From positions 41,548,066 to 41,612,065 of the forward strand of contig CM018043.1 in NCBI GenBank assembly GCA_008638375.1: a DNA stretch of 64,000 nucleotides. Reading direction: 5' to 3'. Origin of the DNA: Nyssa sinensis (taxonomy: Eukaryota > Streptophyta > Magnoliopsida > Cornales > Nyssaceae). Within the stretch, counting starts at the first letter, position 1. Each line of letters starts with the position of its first letter. The notes under the pieces are model-generated. The model made no database searches. It was not told where the DNA came from and saw only the letters and a list, made by a program, of their open reading frames with translations. Below, one piece after another: positions 11,047 through 21,903 of the stretch. Made by a program: the position numbers and the translations under genes.

Positions 11047-11350
11047 TTTTAATGCCCAACAAAACAGGGATGTTAGTGGTAAAAAAAAAACCTCACACTT
11101 TCCCTTACATGTTTACGCTCCAATATTGTCACACCACTCGTGTTTCACTCTTTTGCGCTTTTCTAATACTATTCTCACCTATTTTTGCCTTTTACCTCAT
11201 CTGTTTTCCCTTTCAAGTTCTGGAAGAACAAGTTGAACTAAATCATGACACAACCTTGTATTATTCCAACCAGCAATAGATTCAAGAAACAAGAAGGAAA
11301 AAAATGACACGGTTCTCAAAGAATTGTACAAGGAAAAGAGAGATTAGGAA
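11047..11350 (-). other. CRM-b: 5' leader remnant
   Basis: Untranslated leader between LTR and gag. It aligns with 44080-44440 of CRM-f in reverse. The primer binding site and U5 end are missing. The pyrimidine-rich acceptor found upstream of gag in CRM-d and CRM-f is mutated here. Confidence 0.65.
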
Positions 11351-11454
11351 ACAAGATGTTAAAGATGATATATTTGACCCCTTTGAAGATACAGATCAAT
11401 CAACACCAAAGCACTTCAAATTTTGGATTGCAAAGCATATTAGACAGCCATTTC
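11351..11454. other. Filler at a deletion junction
   Basis: About 100 bp between the CRM-b leader and its truncated LTR that match neither. It stands where the primer site and U5 should be. Confidence 0.45.
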
Positions 11455-11982
11455 TGAAAATGAAAAATTCTCTTTGAAGAAAGCTTTATTCCTCTTCCCG
11501 CTTTTCAAAATGCAGCTACAAGTCATTTTAAAACCTTCCATGAAACCCTAGGACCGAATAAGGCCTACATCAATTAAAAGACATGGGCTGAACATCTTCA
11601 GGCCCAAAACATCCTAAACTATGGACTAAATCTAATAAAAGAAATCCACTAAATGAGTTAAATAGGCCCAAACGCCTACAACTATAAAAACAGAAAATAG
11701 ACCCACACACCTATATTTTAACGAAATAAAAAGTCTATGCAAAACCACTAGCCTATGCCGCCCCCCTTTGTAGCTTGTATCACATGGATTAAAGTTGGTT
11801 CTTCTTCTTTGAAGCCCATCTTGAATGATAGGGTCTTGCTCGATGAATTTGCAAACTCGGCCCAAGTGGATTGCACCAATGCTTGCATTGCTTCCTTGAT
11901 CCTCTTAGCTTTTGACCTTGTGATTGGCCCATTTGGATCTTGTAAGAGATCTTTAAGACTCGGTTCGCCATGGTGCCCATCA
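11455..11982 (-). repeat. CRM-b: truncated 5' LTR (subfamily 2)
   Basis: On the minus strand the LTR begins TGATGGGCACCA (right edge 11982) and carries the pol C-terminal coding tail (GPITRSRAK-like). It continues through the GGCCTTATTC/CCCTAGG block and stops in the putative R/U5 region near 11455. The 3' third and primer site are deleted. The flank at 11983 starts GTATA. Confidence 0.8.
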
Positions 11983-12459
11983 GTATAGCTCTCATAATCT
12001 GAACTCTCTCTAACTCTGTTCCCCCTTAATAGAAACTAAATTTTTGTAATTTTATGTTAGTGAGATCGATCTCAAAAGAGGCTTGAAAACATAAAATTTT
12101 CTATTTTCGTGCAGTGTTTGTTTGAGCGAATCATTGATCGTTCGAACGAGCACCTCTTTGTTCGGACGAGCAAGGAACGAACATCAAACGGGAAAATTTG
12201 GAGGTTGCAGCTCTTCGTTTGATGCAGTCCTATCGAACGAATAGGATCGAGCAAAAATGAACCTTTTGTTGTTCATTTGAAAGAGCCACTTGGTTTGTTT
12301 GAACGAGCAACAAAATGTCATTTTGTGCTTTCCTTATAAACTCAATTTTCCTAAATGTTTCAAATATGAATGTTTGAGAAAATTCAATGACTACAATCAA
12401 AGCACGTTTGTCAAACTAAATTAACGAGTTAAAACATTGGACCTCTTGGTCCTAACAAT
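11983..12459. other. Unassigned block with repeated TTCGAACGAGC motifs
   Basis: No coding sequence is seen. Between about 12120 and 12310 there are five or six variants of a TTCGnACGAGC motif, some with the palindrome GTTCGAAC. A TATA-like CTTATAAACTC follows at about 12333. The arrangement recalls the motif-rich promoter/LTR of the neighbouring SIRE-like element, so it may be an LTR or promoter fragment of a relative. Confidence 0.4.
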
Positions 12460-12590
12460 CTTGGTTTCACAAAAAGAAAAATTCAATAGCTTTGTCTACG
12501 GTCGAAGTAGAATGTGTCAGTCGAAAGTTGCTGTGCTCAAACTCTATACATGAAATAACTTCAAGACTTTATGCTTAATTATGATCTAAT
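12460..12590 (+). pseudogene. Copia (SIRE-like) RNase H, first fragment
   Basis: The fragment reads SWFHKKKNSIALSTVEVECVS, then after a frameshift VESCCAQTLYMK, a stop, and LQDFMLNYD. This matches the conserved end of Ty1/copia RNase H (family form ALSTAEAEY, CCAQ). LINE-B interrupts it at 12591; the domain resumes at 15262. Confidence 0.8.
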
Positions 12591-15017
12591 ACTGATAGTC
12601 CCATTCTCTACCCAGGTAAGCAAGTTCTTGCAAACTTTATCCCAAAGCGCCTTCATTCTGATTTCTTTAATGTCCTTCAGTGCCCTATCTCTGAACAAGA
12701 AATCCAAGATGCTCTCTTTAGCCTTCCCCCTAATAAAGCCCCTGGGCCTGACGGCTTTAATAGCCATTTTTTTAAAATAACTTGGAATATCATTAAATCT
12801 GAGGTCATTGCTGTTATCTCTGAATTTTTTTCCTCCAAATCCATCCTTAAAGAGATGAATGCCACGGCTATTGCCCTTGTCCCCAATGTTCCTAACCCCT
12901 CTTTTGTCTAGGACTTTCGACCTATATCTTGTTGTAACACCCTTTACAAAACCATCTCCAAAATTCTGGCCAACCGTCTCAAGAAAGTTCTTCCTAGCCT
13001 CATTGATCCTTCTCAATCTGCTTTTATTCAAGGCAGGAATATCAGTGACAACATCCTTCTTGCCCAAGAACTCATGCATAATTACCACAAGGACACAGGT
13101 TCTCCTCGTTGCACTCTGAAAGTTGACCTTAAGAAAGCATTTGATTCAATGCGGTGGGAATTTATTACTGACACTTTGAGCATTATGGGGTTTCCTGAGC
13201 TTTTTATTGACTGGATTTTTTGCTGCATCTCTACTCCTCGTTTCTCAGTTGTCATTAATGGAGAGTTGGAAGGTTATTTTTCCGGGGCTAAGGGTTTAAG
13301 GCAAGGTGACCCTCTTTCCCCCTATCTCTTTGTGATTGCTATGGATGTCCTCTCTTTGATTCTCCATCAAATGTCTGCTGGATCTTAGTTTAAATACCAT
13401 TGGAGATGCCATAAGTCCAAGCTGACCCATCTTTGTTTTGCTGATGACATCATGCTTTTCTGTCATGGGGATCTTGCCTCAGCTTCTATCCTTAAGCAAG
13501 GGCTCGACACTTTTGCCTCCTTCTCTGGCCTTCTGCTCAATGCTTCCAAAAGTAACATTTTCCTTTTAGGTGTGAATTCCAACCTCAAGCAACTCATCAT
13601 TGCTCAAGTCGGCTTTCCTGAAGGCTCCCTTCCTATCCGTTACCTTGGAGTGCCTCTGATTTCTACCAAGCTGAAAGCCCAGGATTGCAAATCTTTAGTA
13701 GATCGCATTATTTGTAAGATCACTCATTGGGCCACAAAATCTCTTTCCTATGCAGGTCGTGTTCAGCTGATCAGGTCTGTCCTTTTTAGCATTCAAGTTT
13801 TCTGGTCTTCCCACTTCATCCTCCCTAAAAAGGTGGTAAACCAGATTGAACAAGCTATGAGATCTTTTCTCTAGAGTGGCAACCATCTCATATTTTCTGG
13901 TTCCAAAGTTGCGTGGGAGGATGTTACTTGCCCTAAAAATGAAGGGGGTCTTGGTATTAAGAGGCTTGTTGATTGGAACCTAGCTGCTTTGGGGAAACTC
14001 ATATGGGCTCTCTTTCAAAACCCCTCTAAATCCCTTTGGGTTCAATGGATTCGCAGCAATCTTCTTCAAGGCAAAAGCTTCTGGGAAATCCAATGTCCCC
14101 AATCTTGCTCATGGGCATGGAGGAAAATGATCAAATTCCGCCCGTCATTCAAATCGTACATCAAAATTGTCATTGGCAATGGGTGTTTTGCTTCTCTTTG
14201 GTTTGGCTATTGGCTTCCTAATGGCTCCATCTACGATAATATGGGAGAAAGGGTTATTTATGATTCGGGTCTTGGTAGAAAAGCTACAGTGAATTACATC
14301 ATTCTTGAAAATCATTGGAACTGGCCCATTGCTAATTCGCCTCACCTTCTGGACCTTAAGAATGGTATGCCTCCTAATCTTCTTCCCTCCCCCTTCCATG
14401 ATGATAAAGCTTTTTGGTTGCCCTCCCCAAATGGGGTCTTCTCCATCAACTCTGCCTGGGATACCCTGTGTGGCCGTAACCCCCAGGTAAATTGGTGGAA
14501 GCTTGTTTGGTATCCAAAAGCTATTCCCCGTGCAGGGTTCATCCTTTGGATGGCCATCCGTCACAGTCTAAGGACCAAGGACCGTCTTTTCTTTTCTAAT
14601 CTTGGTCATGACCCCAAATGCCTATTCTGTTTCAGAGAAAATGAGAGTCACAACCACCTCTTCTTTTCCTGTTCCTTCACTTCCAACATTTGGTCCCACT
14701 TGCTCTCTAAAAGTGGATTTCAAAGCCCAAATGGGGACTGGCATCAGACTGTTCTTTGGGCCACCAACTCTTTCAAAGGTAAGTCATTTTCCTCCATTTT
14801 AGGCCGGCTCACTCTTGCTTGTACAATTTACAACATTTGGGGTGAAAGGAATAGCAGATTATTCACCAAGATTGAGAGAAACTCAAAGGCCATCATAGCT
14901 CAAACTCAGGACATGATCCATGGCAGGCTCACTACCTCTAGAGGGATTCAGGACTCTAACTCCAATAGACATCTCCAGTGTACTTGGTCTTTACCTTGTA
15001 GTATTTTTAATGTGTAA
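12591..15017 (+). pseudogene. LINE-B: ORF2 (RT and zf-RVT)
   Basis: The whole segment stays in one frame with only three in-frame stops (12909-12911, 13386-13388, 13872-13874) and no frameshift, so it is among the better preserved copies. RT motifs are NKAPGPDGFN (near 12735), [28 protein letters not shown] (13120-13160), [13 protein letters not shown] (near 13290) and the catalytic FADDIMLFCHGD (near 13440). The zf-RVT domain is at about 14480-14700 (WWKLVWYPKAIPRAGF, CLFCFRENESHNHLFFSC). The ORF ends at TAA 15015-15017 after LPCSIFNV. The endonuclease half is absent through 5' truncation. The stop at 13386 is CAG to TAG and that at 13872 is TGG to TAG. Confidence 0.9.
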
Positions 15018-15261
15018 TGTTTCTCAGCATGGGTCAAGAGCTCTTGTAATTTCTTGTTTTTTCCCCTTTTAGCTTGTCCGAGGGTATGCCCTCTTGCTTT
15101 GTATTATTTTCTGTTTAGTCATGGTTTCTTTTCTGCTTGGGGTCGTGAGTTCTTCTACCTGTAGTAGTTCTCCTTCCCTTTAGCTTGTTCGAGGGTATGC
15201 CCTCTTGATCTTGTATTTCTTTTCTTCTTTTATATATCTTTTTACCTACCAAAAAAAAAAA
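15018..15261 (+). other. LINE-B: 3' UTR with duplicated module
   Basis: The 3' UTR contains two similar modules of about 111 nt, each with TAGCTTGT, CGAGGGTATGCCCTC and TTGTATT, followed by TATATCTTTTTACCTACC and the poly(A). It has no coding potential. It is a candidate for RNA recognition by the LINE RT. Confidence 0.8.
15080..15204 (+). other. Two GAGGG-TATG-CCCTC hairpins (LINE-B 3' UTR)
   Basis: The 14-nt palindromic hairpin occurs at 15080-15093 and 15191-15204: a 5-bp stem with a TATG loop. The same hairpin is found in the 3' UTR of LINE-C, -E, -F, -H and -J. Confidence 0.85.
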
Positions 15262-15408
15262 CACTTTAGAACTAAACACAGAAATTATACATCGATTCCT
15301 TAGAGATCATCTGCAAAATAGTGAAGTAATCATTGAATTCACTGATACAAACCATCAATTAGCATATATATTCACCAAAACACTCCAAAAGGAGATATTT
15401 AACTTTAT
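15262..15408 (+). pseudogene. Copia (SIRE-like) RNase H, C-terminal fragment
   Basis: Reading from 15262: HFRTKH, then after a frameshift HRFLRDHLQNSEVIIEF, TDTNHQLAYIFTKTLQKE and FNFI. This is the diagnostic C-terminus of Ty1/copia pol (family form QLADIFTKPL). It continues the domain broken at 12590. Confidence 0.88.
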
Positions 15409-15827
15409 TTGAAGTGGATTCACTTTTGCTCAAATTAGTCGACTGTGTTTACAGATCAGTTGACTGATACTAGAAGCAGTCGACCATAAGGTCTACTAAA
15501 CCATAAAAATGAATGAAAAATTGGCTACTGGTCAAAATAGTCAACCTAACAGTCGACTAATAGTTGAACCAATCTACTGAATGGGTAAACCTGTCGACTG
15601 ATCATGAATTTTAGAAAGAGCCTTTTTTTGCACTAGTTAAAATAGTTGACAGCCCCAAAACTAGGGCAAAACTAGTCGACTGATGGTGAAAATTAGTTGG
15701 TTGATTTGGCCGAATCTATAAATACTGAGCAGTTTTTAAAACATTTTAAACTCGTGCTCTTGAAACTCTTTGAATTCTTTCTCTCAAACCTTTCAAGTTC
15801 TTCTTCAGACCTCTCAATCTCTTTTCC
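15409..15827 (+). promoter_or_regulatory. Promoter-like block with GTCGACTGAT motifs and TATA box
   Basis: Between pol and the next ORF are about seven variants of AGTCGACTGAT (15420-15690). A TATA-like CTATAAATA (15716-15724) and a pyrimidine-rich leader lead to the ATG at 15828. Similar motif arrays and a TATA box occur in the 3' LTR (18030-18430 and 18485). The block therefore resembles an LTR U3 and could act as an internal promoter; this is inference. Confidence 0.55.
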
Positions 15828-17041
15828 ATGGCTGCCAAAACCAAAAACCTAATCTCCAAATCCCTAAGAAAGCAACCTAGAGAGGATTTTGACGCTGATT
15901 ACTGAACAAAATCTTGCCAAGAGCCAAGTTTTCCTCAACATCGATATTGTACTAAAGTTTAACGATGATATCAAGCATCCACACATAGAGGACGGTAAAA
16001 CCATCAGCACCCCTTTCTTCGACTCTGAATCTATTTTGATAGGAACTCACTTCGACTACCTTGGTTGGACCAAGTTTCCTTCTTGCTCAAATACTCAATA
16101 CACCTGACTCATCCAACTCTTCTATGCCCATTTCGAAATGCCCAAAGGTCTCAATGCTTCCTTATAATTTCTTAGCCATACCATCTCTCTCAAACTCAAA
16201 ACCGTCTCTGAAATCTTCAACATCCCTCAAAGGGGATTTTTAAGAGTTCATTACCAACACTTGGGTAGTGAATGTTGGATTTGATCCTCTCACGACCATA
16301 CAACAAATGTACGGTAACCCTAACATCACTGAGGTTTTGAAACCTAAAGCTTCATAACTTACGTTTGAATCTCGCATCATCCACTACAACAGCCTTGCGC
16401 ATGCCAGTGGACGAGAGTTCGTCTCGTACATGGACGTGTTCATCATTTGGTGCGTCCTTAATCACAAAAAGGTTGATCTTCCTCAAATTATCATTCATCA
16501 CATGAATGATTGTTTAAAAAAGAAACGAGGCATCCTCCCCTATGTCAACTATCTCACCACCGTTTTCAAACACTACCAAATTGGCATTAGTGGTGAAGCT
16601 GATTTTTACACCCTTATCCACATGAATATTTATTCCAAGGGCACTCTGAAGTCCAAGGATAGGTCCCAAAGTTCGCTCCCATTCCCGAGTTAACCCAAGA
16701 GACTCTCTTTTCCACTCACCCTACCGTACATACCACCTCACCATCTACTTCTTCTCCTTTGATCTCCAGCACAGACTCTTCCTCCATCCTTACATTCTTT
16801 GTAAAAATGGATGCCAACCTCCAAAGTCAAATTCAGACTATTGAATCCAATCTCTCTAAGAATCTATTTGACATCACTGAACAAATAGAGGTTATAGAGA
16901 CCAACATCCACATCTTGAATATCATAGCAAACTCTCTCTATGACCACAATAAGATAAAGCACGGAGAGACCAAGCAGGACGTGCTCGAGGTCAAAGACAC
17001 TCTTTAGCAAATCCTCAAGCACAGGCCACCTCCCAGATAGC
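15828..17041 (+). pseudogene. Plant-transposon-protein-like ORF of a SIRE-type element
   Basis: The ORF starts at ATG 15828 (MAAKTKNLISKS) and is decayed by several stops and frameshifts. Readable blocks are IQLFYAHFEMPKGLNASL (near 16110), SFLSHTISLKLKTVSEIFN (near 16190), EVLKPKAS (near 16340), SYMDVFIIWCVLNHKKVD (16430-16480) and HHMNDCLKKKRGILPYVN. I recognise this order from proteins annotated as putative plant transposon protein, often found 3' of copia pol. A helical, coiled-coil-like tail (QSQIQTIESNLSKNLFDITE, 16760-17007) ends it. Function is unknown; it occupies the env-like position of SIRE elements, but no membrane or signal segment was seen. Confidence 0.65.
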
Positions 17042-17549
17042 CTTGAGTCAATTTTTTAAGATGAAAAAGGGGGAGAAGATAAAAGAAATATAGGAGTAAG
17101 AAGAAGAAAGAAAATAAATAGCAAAGAGTACAGGATTTTTTTTTCCGTGTTTTGATTCAAAATCCTTCTTATAATTGTCTTTCTTTTCTTTTTAAATACT
17201 TGTAATTCATGTTACTATTGAAAAAGTTCATACATGAAAAGAAAAGCATGTTTTCTTATATCTTTCTTATGTGTTATGTGCAATTTCTGTTATTAATGAT
17301 GATATTCAATTGCACAAACAAAGCATGAAAGTTGATATATTTCTCTAACCCCAAATTGAAAAACATCGTATTGATGGGGGGAGATAGAAAAGAATACCAA
17401 ATTAATATGATCTATTTACTTATGGCATGAACTCAAATTTACAAACTGAAAGGGGGAGCTTATATGCAATAATTTTTACACTATCATTTTTATTATTTAT
17501 TCACTATTTATAAATTGACATTGTTTTGTCATCATCAAAAGGGGGTGAT
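17042..17549 (+). other. 3' untranslated region and polypurine tract of the copia element
   Basis: Non-coding, with several G-rich purine runs (AAAAAGGGGGAGAAG near 17066, AAAGGGGGAGCTT near 17450). AAAAGGGGGTGA at 17537-17548 lies right before the LTR start TGTTAGC and is the likely plus-strand primer. Confidence 0.7.
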
Positions 17550-18615
17550 TGTTAGCTCTAAAGTTTTTCAACCAAGGGCATCTCAGTAATTTTGATGATC
17601 ACAAAATATTATCCATGAACTAATGTTTTATCTAAGTGACAATGTAAATAGGTCATCTAGGTCAAAGAAGATTGTTGACCAAGAAATGACAAAAGTCCAT
17701 TAAGCTAAAAGATTCCCTCAAGAATATGCTCTAACGCAAAGATCAAAACAAGTGGAATACTCTCAAAATGATTTAAGCAAATGGACACACTCAAGGCCAA
17801 GGATTCAAGACAACTCAAGTGAAGACTTTCATTTTCCTTATTTTAGGTTTTGGGTTTTGAATGACCTAGGATTAGATTGATTATTGGTCATAAGCTCTTA
17901 CTATTTAAAACGATCATCTAAGAAAAAACCTTAAATGATTTTTCAAAACAAAACATCACCATGCCATAAGTTTTGAAAGATTAAAAGGTTTTGATAAAAT
18001 TATGCTAAGAGAAATAAGCTAGAAGACACTCACTATCTAAACCAGTCGATTGATTCTTCATGGCTTGTTTTTAAACTGTCTAAATCAATGGACCTCCAAG
18101 GAGAATCAGCTGACTGTCCTTCAAGACAAATCAATGTAAAAACAAAACCAGTCGATTGACTCATGGAACCAATCGACTGAGTAACTATTTTGAAGTATTA
18201 CCTTAACATATTGTCCAAATCAGTTGAACTAAAAGAAATACTAGTCGACCATTTGTTAAAGGAAAACAATGTATAAATAAAACTAGTTGACTGATCCATA
18301 GAACCAGTCAACTGATTGTTCTTAACCAAATTAACCTCAAACCCTTTGGACAAACCAGTTGACCAAATTAGTCGACCAGTCCTTATTATAGTTGACTGGT
18401 TGATGATTCTGTCGATTGATTCTATCGATCTGGCAATCACAAATTCAAATTTTGAAAAGCAACGGACATATTCTTTAAAGGGCTCTATAAATAGAGGTTC
18501 TCTAAGGCTTTTTAAGCCATCACTTACAAGTTTACACTCTTATATCTTTGGTATCGAATTTCGATATAAAATCTTCCAAATCTAGATCAAGAAATTATAT
18601 TCATCTTAAATATTA

Positions 18616-21399
18616 TGTCACGACCCGAAACCCACCCTATGCGGATTTCGTGTCGCGGGGCCGACCCTAAGGCCGTCCCTACTTTCTCCATTCCTGTATC
18701 ATAGAACTAATATGCAAAGTACCAAATTCTTAAAACAATAACAACGGAAGTTAATCACTACAATAGTCAGCGGAAGTCTTAACCTACATCATATGGTTTT
18801 ACAGTACCAAGTCAAAACTAAACATAACCAGCACCCGTGGGTGGTGAATACATGGGAGAATTAAAACATAGTCTGATACAATTCTTCAAAATATCCCCCT
18901 ATGCTTCCAGACTCCTATTGGGGTCTTGCAGTGTCATTACCTGAAAAGGGGTAAGTAGGGTGGAATGAGCTACAAGAGCCCAGCAAGTAAATACAGATCT
19001 CCGACACTGGTATCGAGGATCATAAAAGAATATGAATCCAAGAATAAGAATATGATAGCCAATCATAAAAAAAATAAGATGCTATGATAGCCAATGGGAA
19101 CAATTGTCATGATGGCAAATGAATAGTGAAATCACAATCCGTAATCAGTAGGAATGGCATAACAATGTTCTGAAATTCTCGATGATAATACAATAACAAG
19201 AAAGTACTGCCATTATAATTGATCACAATAAATCAATAAAGAAATATCTCGCAATACAAGATAATCACAAAAACAATGTAACTCAACAATTTTAGTTGAG
19301 CAATCATATAAGAGATGCTTTTGTTCTGTGTCAGGGCTTGATTTGCCCTCGGTCTTTGGGGGCCCGGTTTACCCCCTTCAGTGCATTCCAGTGTATGGCC
19401 ATATGTCCGTTCACGGACTCGACCCGAAGGTCTTCAGTGTATTTAAAAGCATCGGATGGATATTGTGACTGAGCACAACTCCAGTGTACATAAACATTTC
19501 ATGATCATAAATGATTCCATAGGAGTATATAAAAATGGAATATCATCAATTCAATGGAAGCATAACAATAGACATTTCAAAGCACGGTTCAACATGATAA
19601 CAATAGTACAACAATAATCAATGTCCACCAGATAGAACAATATCACATTGTGGAGACAATAACATCAGATACGCTCAGGAGTACAAGTTTGGCAGTAAAA
19701 GAATGAACTTGGCTTGATAACACCACATGGAAGAGAAAGGGTATCTACTTACCTCTAATGAAATCTTAGCTTAGAAGTTCGTGAGTGGGCCCTTCCCCTT
19801 CAAGTTCCCTATATATCAATAAACGTGTTTCAGAATAAATGTTGATTCATCAATCTTACGTCTCGTCATCTTAAGTATCTCTAATGCCAATTTAGACTTC
19901 ACCATTGAGTCCATAGGGTTCGGAATAATAAAAATTCACTAGTTCTTTAATTTAATCGGAGTCCATTTGACTTACTTATGAAGCAGGGGTATTTTGGTCA
20001 TTTTTTACAAGTTGTAACTTTTCGGGACTCCGTCTCGTGAAACGGACCTCACCATTGGACTCAGAGCATCCGAGATAATAAAAATTGACTAATCATTTAC
20101 CTTATTTGGACCTCGTTTGACCCATTTTTGAGTCAGGGGTAATATTGTAAAATGTACATTTTTCTATTGGGCCTTAGTGTAATTATTCAAAACTTTTGGG
20201 GTCATAATATAATTAGCCAGAGTTGCGGTCTGAACCATTGGGTTTACTGACTAGAAACCCTAACCGGTTCGGTTCTTCACTGAACCAAACGGTTCAGTTA
20301 AATTTAGAGAACCGGATTAACATATCCAATTTTCTCACTTTATCCACGGTTTGGACAACTCCAACCCAATTCCAATCCCTTATACCCGTGACCAAACAAG
20401 CCCAATTAATTTTAATTTCACATTCAAAACGACACAGTGTTGGATCTGTATTGCGGTCGGTCGGATCTCAACCCGACCCGACCCAGACCCGAGCTCATCT
20501 TGACCCGAGAAGCCCCCGATACTCCGGTTGTCTTCTCCGGTGGGATTTTCCGGCCACGGTCGCCGGAACAGCGAATTTCCTCACGGATTTTAGCGATTTC
20601 ACGTCCAAAATTTACTGTTTTCGTTCCAAATGAAATCTAACATTGTAAGGAACCTTTTAGGACCGGTTTTAACCTCCAACACCACCGGTTTCACGCACCC
20701 ATTTCCAGTTTTCCGGCGTTGCACCGGTGAGGGGATAACTGGCCACAGAATGGCCATTTCTTGACCATTCAAGCTGATTCGAAGTGCGTTGGGTCCCTAG
20801 AGACTTTTCCTATCCATCCTATGGTTCAGTTTTCCACTTGGGTTCGCCTATTTAAAGTCACCATTTCAACCGAACTCAATTTCTTTCTTTTTTTTTTCTT
20901 TTATTTTTTCCTTCTTTGTTTCAGATCTTACAATTCCAGTAAACAATTCTATAATTATACAAAATGAATTTAAAGAACAAAGACGTAGGGGTTTACCTGT
21001 TCTCAAGCAATTGCTACACCTCAATTTTCGGTTTTCTCTTTCTCTCTCTAAAACTGGTTCTATTTTTTTCTCACTTCATTTACCTTCTCTATTCTTTAAC
21101 CGACCCTCAGTCGGTGGCCCTTGCCACCTGTAGCTGCGGTGGCAGCATACCCTAGCACCAAAGACACCTCACCAATTTTCTTATATATATATGTATATAT
21201 ATATATACATATTATTCTATTTACCCTATATATATATATATTTATATGTATTCATGAGATCACCTAATGCATTATTATACATACTTATTCATATACACAT
21301 ATCCATTTAATTATGCAACATAACTTAAAACAGTTCGGGTTTTGTTATTGTATCGACTTACCTCGATATTTGTGCCGTACCCCGGGTCGGGGTATTACA
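18616..21399 (-). mobile_element. LTRx-A: long non-coding LTR-like element
   Basis: On the minus strand the element begins TGTAATACCCCGACCCG and ends GGGTCGTGACA; length 2784 bp. CTTAA follows it (21400-21404) and also occurs at 18605-18609, but six extra bases (ATATTA) separate the left copy from the terminus. It shares blocks with LTRx-B and LTRx-D: the GGTGAGGTCCGTTTC module (two copies about 150 bp apart, around 19901 and 20051) and splice-like sites. No protein domain is recognised. It is probably a solo LTR of a long-LTR Ty3/gypsy family (Del/Tekay-like lengths and ends), which is an inference. Confidence 0.7.
21183..21248. repeat. AT-rich microsatellites in LTRx-A
   Basis: Runs of TATATA with GTATATATA interruptions at 21183-21215 and 21225-21248. 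Low-complexity sequence only. Confidence 0.8.
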
Positions 21400-21802
21400 C
21401 TTAAAGCTTACACCTGGTCTATCATTAAAGAGTGTGCATCTTATTTCACCAAAACTATTCTAGAAGAGAGTTTTATTTGGTAAACATCTTTTTAATATCT
21501 CATTACAGTGAGAGTTATGGGTAGGTGTTACCTGATGAGACAAAATGGTATATTTTGCTAGGATAAGAGGATTACAGTCTTCTCATTATAAAGGTTTGGT
21601 CTCCACCAGCAAAAAGTTCACAATAATAGAAAAACTCAAGTGGGGCTACTTGAGTCGAGGACGTAGGAAGTTTTTTGAACCTCGTAAAACTGTTGTGTTT
21701 GCTCTCTTTCTTTTGTTTACTTATTGTGCATTACAACTTCTTTTTTTTTTTTTTTTGATAGGTAAAAAGATATATAAAAGAAGAAAATAAATACAAGATC
21801 AA

Positions 21803-21816
21803 GAGGGCATACCCTC
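21803..21816 (-). other. GAGGG-TATG-CCCTC hairpin (LINE-C 3' UTR)
   Basis: One copy of the LINE 3' UTR hairpin. The inversion junction lies just beyond the place where a second module would begin. Confidence 0.8.
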
Positions 21817-21903
21817 GAACAAGCTAAAGGGAAGGAGAACTACTACAGGCAGAAGAGCTCACGACCCCAAGCAGAAAAGAAACCAAGACTAAACAGAAAA
21901 TAA

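Larger units (their letters stand above)
12591..15261 (+). mobile_element. LINE-B: 5'-truncated L1-type LINE
   Basis: A sense-oriented LINE, truncated in the reverse transcriptase at its 5' end. It ends in TTTTTACCTACC and an 11-nt A-run (15251-15261). It is inserted in copia RNase H. About 20 codons of RNase H are missing at the site and no clear target duplication is seen. It is nearly identical to the inverted part of LINE-C (21904-22866). Confidence 0.9.

Noticed and set aside
15262..15408. RNase H fragment considered as a domain of the LINE
   Set aside because: The motif TDTNHQLAYIFTKT is diagnostic of Ty1/copia pol and lies after the LINE poly(A); these LINEs have no RNase H domain.
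15420..15700. Repeated GTCGACTGAT motifs considered as a CRISPR array or satellite
   Set aside because: Spacing is irregular, motifs are degenerate and partly inverted, and the same design recurs in the 3' LTR, so a promoter/LTR feature fits better.
20223..20633. A 136-codon open frame inside LTRx-A
   Set aside because: It lacks any recognisable domain, is not preserved in LTRx-B or -D, and overlaps GC-rich repeated motifs.
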